From: an uncultured Duncaniella sp.
GTDB taxonomy: Bacteria; Bacteroidota; Bacteroidia; Bacteroidales; Muribaculaceae
Assembly: GCA_910578615.1 (NCBI GenBank)
Contig: CAJTRI010000009.1
Location: 1-25,123, forward strand
Length of the DNA: 25,123 bases
Direction of reading: 5' to 3'
The first letter of the stretch is position 1, and every line of letters starts with the position of its first letter. Shown piece by piece: positions 23,252 to 25,123 of this stretch. The translations under genes were made by a program, and so were the position numbers. The notes under the pieces were generated by a model, which did not search any database, was not told the DNA's origin, and worked only from the letters and a program-made list of their open reading frames with translations.

Positions 23252-24115
23252 TTAGTTCACCTCACCCTCATTCTGAGGGGCTTTGTCTATTAGGTCGAGG
23301 AACTGGTCAAGTTTGGGAGTTATTATGATCTCGGTGCGACGATTGCGCTGACGTCCGTATTCAGAGGAGTTGTCAGCTATCGGGTTGTATTCTCCTCGTC
23401 CGGCAGCCGAGAGACGTGACGGATTGACATTGAAATCGTTTTGCAGTACCTGTACGATAGATGATGCGCGCAGGGCCGAGAGATCCCAGTTATTGCGTAT
23501 GTTGGTGCGGTTTATGGGCACATCATCGGTATTGCCCTCCACAAGAACATCATAGTCGCCGTAATCCTTGATGATCTTGGCAATCTTTCCAAGAGTCTGC
23601 ATGGCACGGTCATTGACCTCGTAACTACCTGACTTGAACAGCATATTGTCGGCAAGCGAGATATAGACTACACCTTTGAGGACTTTCACATTGACCTCCT
23701 GTGCCTCGTCATAGTCAAGCGAGCGTGTCAGCTTTGTGGTAAGGGCGAGGTTGAGAGAGTCTGATTTGGACTTGGCATCAACGAGCTGCTTTATATAGCG
23801 GTTGGACGCGTTGATCTCGTCAACGAGCTTTGATATGTTGACGTTTCCCTGCGTATTCTGCTGGATGGAGTGGTCAAGCGACTTTTGGAGATTGGCGTAG
23901 CTTTGTTTAAGCTCGGCATTGTTCCGACGGGCCTCTTCGAGAAGTGTTTCGAGGCTTTTGCCGTTAGCCTTGCTCTCGGCCAGATTCATCTGGACAGTGG
24001 TATAGTCCTGTTGCAGCGCCCTGTGCTCTGCTTGGAGTGACGCATATTTCTTGTTACTTACACATCCCGATAAGGATATGGCCGCCACGATGAGAATAAT
24101 TGCTGGATTTCTCAT
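23252..24115 (-). CDS. OmpA-family lipoprotein with coiled coil
   Basis: A 287-residue lipoprotein. The signal peptide ends in the lipobox LSGC with the lipidated Cys at position 18. Residues ~25-120 are heptad-like and rich in Leu, Gln, Glu and Lys (YASLQAEHRALQQDY, LETLLEEARRNNAELKQSY), predicting a long coiled coil. Residues ~150-275 form an OmpA-like peptidoglycan-binding domain: NTDDVPIN, NWDLSALRASSIVQVL, LSAAGRGEYNPIADN and GRQRNRRTEIIITP, including the conserved Asp and Arg that hold diaminopimelate. It likely links the outer membrane to peptidoglycan. It follows pgk on the same strand after a terminator; no clear promoter box was found in the 140-bp gap. Confidence 0.9.
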   Translation of the reverse strand: MRNPAIILIVAAISLSGCVSNKKYASLQAEHRALQQDYTTVQMNLAESKANGKSLETLLEEARRNNAELKQSYANLQKSLDHSIQQNTQGNVNISKLVDEINASNRYIKQLVDAKSKSDSLNLALTTKLTRSLDYDEAQEVNVKVLKGVVYISLADNMLFKSGSYEVNDRAMQTLGKIAKIIKDYGDYDVLVEGNTDDVPINRTNIRNNWDLSALRASSIVQVLQNDFNVNPSRLSAAGRGEYNPIADNSSEYGRQRNRRTEIIITPKLDQFLDLIDKAPQNEGEVN

Positions 24116-24170
24116 AGTCGAGTCTGTTTTGATATGATATACTTATATAACCTTTTTCTGACACCCGCTG

Positions 24171-24230
24171 TTCAGAAAATAAAACACATCGGAGACACTT
24201 CCTACCCTTTCGGGAGAAGCCTCCGATGTG
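24171..24230 (-). terminator. Intrinsic terminator of pgk
   Basis: CACATCGGAG (24185-24194) pairs with CTCCGATGTG (24221-24230) in a 10-bp stem with an inner CTTC/GAAG stem. On the minus strand it is followed by TTTTATTTTCTGAAC. It lies 25 bp after the pgk stop. Confidence 0.82.
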
Positions 24231-24255
24231 TGTTTATCTTTCTTCTAACGCTATA

Positions 24256-25123
24256 TTATTCGCGGATGGCAGCGATGCCGGGAAGCACCTTGCCCTCGAT
24301 AGCCTCCAAGAGCGCGCCACCACCGGTGGATACGTAGCTCACCTTGTCGGCAAGACCGAATTTGTTGACACATGCCACAGAGTCACCTCCGCCGACGAGA
24401 GAGAAAGCGCCATCGGCGGTAGCCTCTACGACAGCATCGGCGATAGCGCGCGAACCGGCGGTAAAGTTGTCAAACTCGAACACGCCTGCGGGGCCGTTCC
24501 AGAGGATGGTCTTGGCGCCCTTGATGGCGTTGGCAAACAACTCGCGGGTAACTGGGCCTGCATCAAGACCTTCCCACTCGTCAGGAATTGAAGAACAAGG
24601 AACCACCATGGTGTTGGCATCGTTTGAGAAGTCATCAGCGGCAACACAGTCTATGCCGAGCACGAGATTCACACCTTTCTCTTTGGCCTTCTTGATGATA
24701 TCGAGCGCGAGATCGAGTTTGTCATCCTCACAGATAGACTTGCCTACGGTTCCGCCGAGAGCCTTGGCGAAAGTATAGGTCATGCCACCACAGAGAATGA
24801 GGTTGTCCACCTTGTCCATGAGATTCTCGATAATACCGATCTTGGTAGACACCTTTGAACCACCCATAATGGCAGTGAAGGGGCGCTTGATGTCGCTGAG
24901 GATATTGTCAACGGCATTCACCTCTTTCTCCATAAGATATCCGAGCATCTTTGAATCCTTGTCAAAATAGTCGGCTATAACGGCGGTGGAGGCGTGACGG
25001 CGGTGGGCAGTTCCGAAAGCGTCGTTCACATAGACATCGGCATAAGATGCGAGAGTCTTTGCAAACTCTTTCTGTTTTAAACTGTTTTCTTTTATTATCT
25101 GTTTAATCCGCTCATCCAGATTC
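24256..25123 (-). CDS. pgk: Phosphoglycerate kinase, C-terminal part (5' end missing)
   Basis: The carboxy-terminal ~270 residues of the glycolytic kinase that transfers phosphate from 1,3-bisphosphoglycerate to ADP. Visible motifs are YADVYVNDAFGTAHRRHAST, AIMGGSKVSTKIGIIENL (interdomain and nucleotide-binding region), LWNGPAGVFEFDNF, and GGGDSVACV with STGGGALLEAIEG at the C-terminus. About 140 N-terminal residues are absent. The frame stays open to the right edge, but only the part up to ~25074 (QKEFAKTLASYADVY) looks like PGK; the last 16 codons do not (see the separate entry). An internal GTG at 25029 is not a real start. The gene ends at its own terminator. Confidence 0.93.
   Translation of the reverse strand, partial: NLDERIKQIIKENSLKQKEFAKTLASYADVYVNDAFGTAHRRHASTAVIADYFDKDSKMLGYLMEKEVNAVDNILSDIKRPFTAIMGGSKVSTKIGIIENLMDKVDNLILCGGMTYTFAKALGGTVGKSICEDDKLDLALDIIKKAKEKGVNLVLGIDCVAADDFSNDANTMVVPCSSIPDEWEGLDAGPVTRELFANAIKGAKTILWNGPAGVFEFDNFTAGSRAIADAVVEATADGAFSLVGGGDSVACVNKFGLADKVSYVSTGGGALLEAIEGKVLPGIAAIRE
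25075..25123 (-). other. Foreign-looking segment fused to pgk at the contig end
   Basis: On the minus strand the pgk frame continues upstream as NLDERIKQIIKENSLK, which is not PGK. It reads like helix 1 and the start of helix 2 of an XRE-type helix-turn-helix regulator, and the shared QKEFAKTL that follows is plausible in both families. The DNA becomes AT-rich at the same point. An assembly chimera through a shared ~20-nt word is the likeliest cause. Confidence 0.6.

Noticed and set aside
1..25123. CRISPR array, tRNA, insertion sequence, prophage or toxin-antitoxin island
   Set aside because: I saw no regularly spaced repeats, tRNA cloverleaf, transposase or integrase motifs; the HTH-like fragment at the right edge is too short and probably misassembled.

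Overview
The window looks like a Bacteroidota (order Bacteroidales) chromosome. This rests on repeated TAnnTTTG -7 promoter boxes, several with a TTTG-like -33 element 19-20 bp upstream. It also rests on a large secreted protein with a type IX secretion (T9SS) C-terminal domain, a PurF-like protein beginning MGGFF, and a meso-diaminopimelate dehydrogenase. Moderate GC and general protein resemblance suggest a Muribaculaceae-like gut organism, but that family name is inference. The odd length, a start inside what looks like an rRNA leader, and an end where a pgk frame becomes unrelated sequence suggest one whole short-read or metagenome contig.

Layout. 1-480: tandem consensus promoters and a hairpin-rich leader on the minus strand, probably feeding a 16S rRNA gene just outside the left edge. 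639-2402: ychF and a small Rossmann-like protein (minus). 2456-9576 (plus): a bile-acid:sodium-symporter-family membrane protein, a Crp/Fnr regulator, a 963-residue secreted FN3/T9SS protein, an aminopeptidase P and a gamma-carbonic anhydrase-like protein. A bidirectional terminator at 9614-9686 separates these from gluQRS (minus). 10645-11298 has no large gene but holds a candidate structured ncRNA and a 28-codon small ORF. 11299-12720: a soluble tandem ABC ATPase (minus). 12808-18095 (plus): class II fructose-bisphosphate aldolase, dGTPase, a TPM-domain/zinc-ribbon membrane protein and an alanine/glycine:cation symporter. 18115-21407 (minus): ddh, ackA and pta, with pta-ackA as an acetate/ATP operon. 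21683-23122 (plus): PurF-like protein. 23252-25123 (minus): OmpA-like lipoprotein and a truncated phosphoglycerate kinase.

Most genes are core metabolism or housekeeping: glycolysis (fba, pgk), acetate formation (pta, ackA), purine synthesis or salvage (PurF-like), nucleotide pool control (dgt), cell wall precursor (ddh) and tRNA modification (gluQRS). I see no phage, CRISPR, insertion sequence or obvious defence island. The less ordinary points are the PurF-like protein lacking the N-terminal cysteine, the ABC ATPase with one degenerate nucleotide-binding domain, the orphan ncRNA and small ORF, a palindrome over the promoter next to a Crp/Fnr gene, a perfect 25-bp inverted repeat between convergent genes, and the apparent chimera at the right end.
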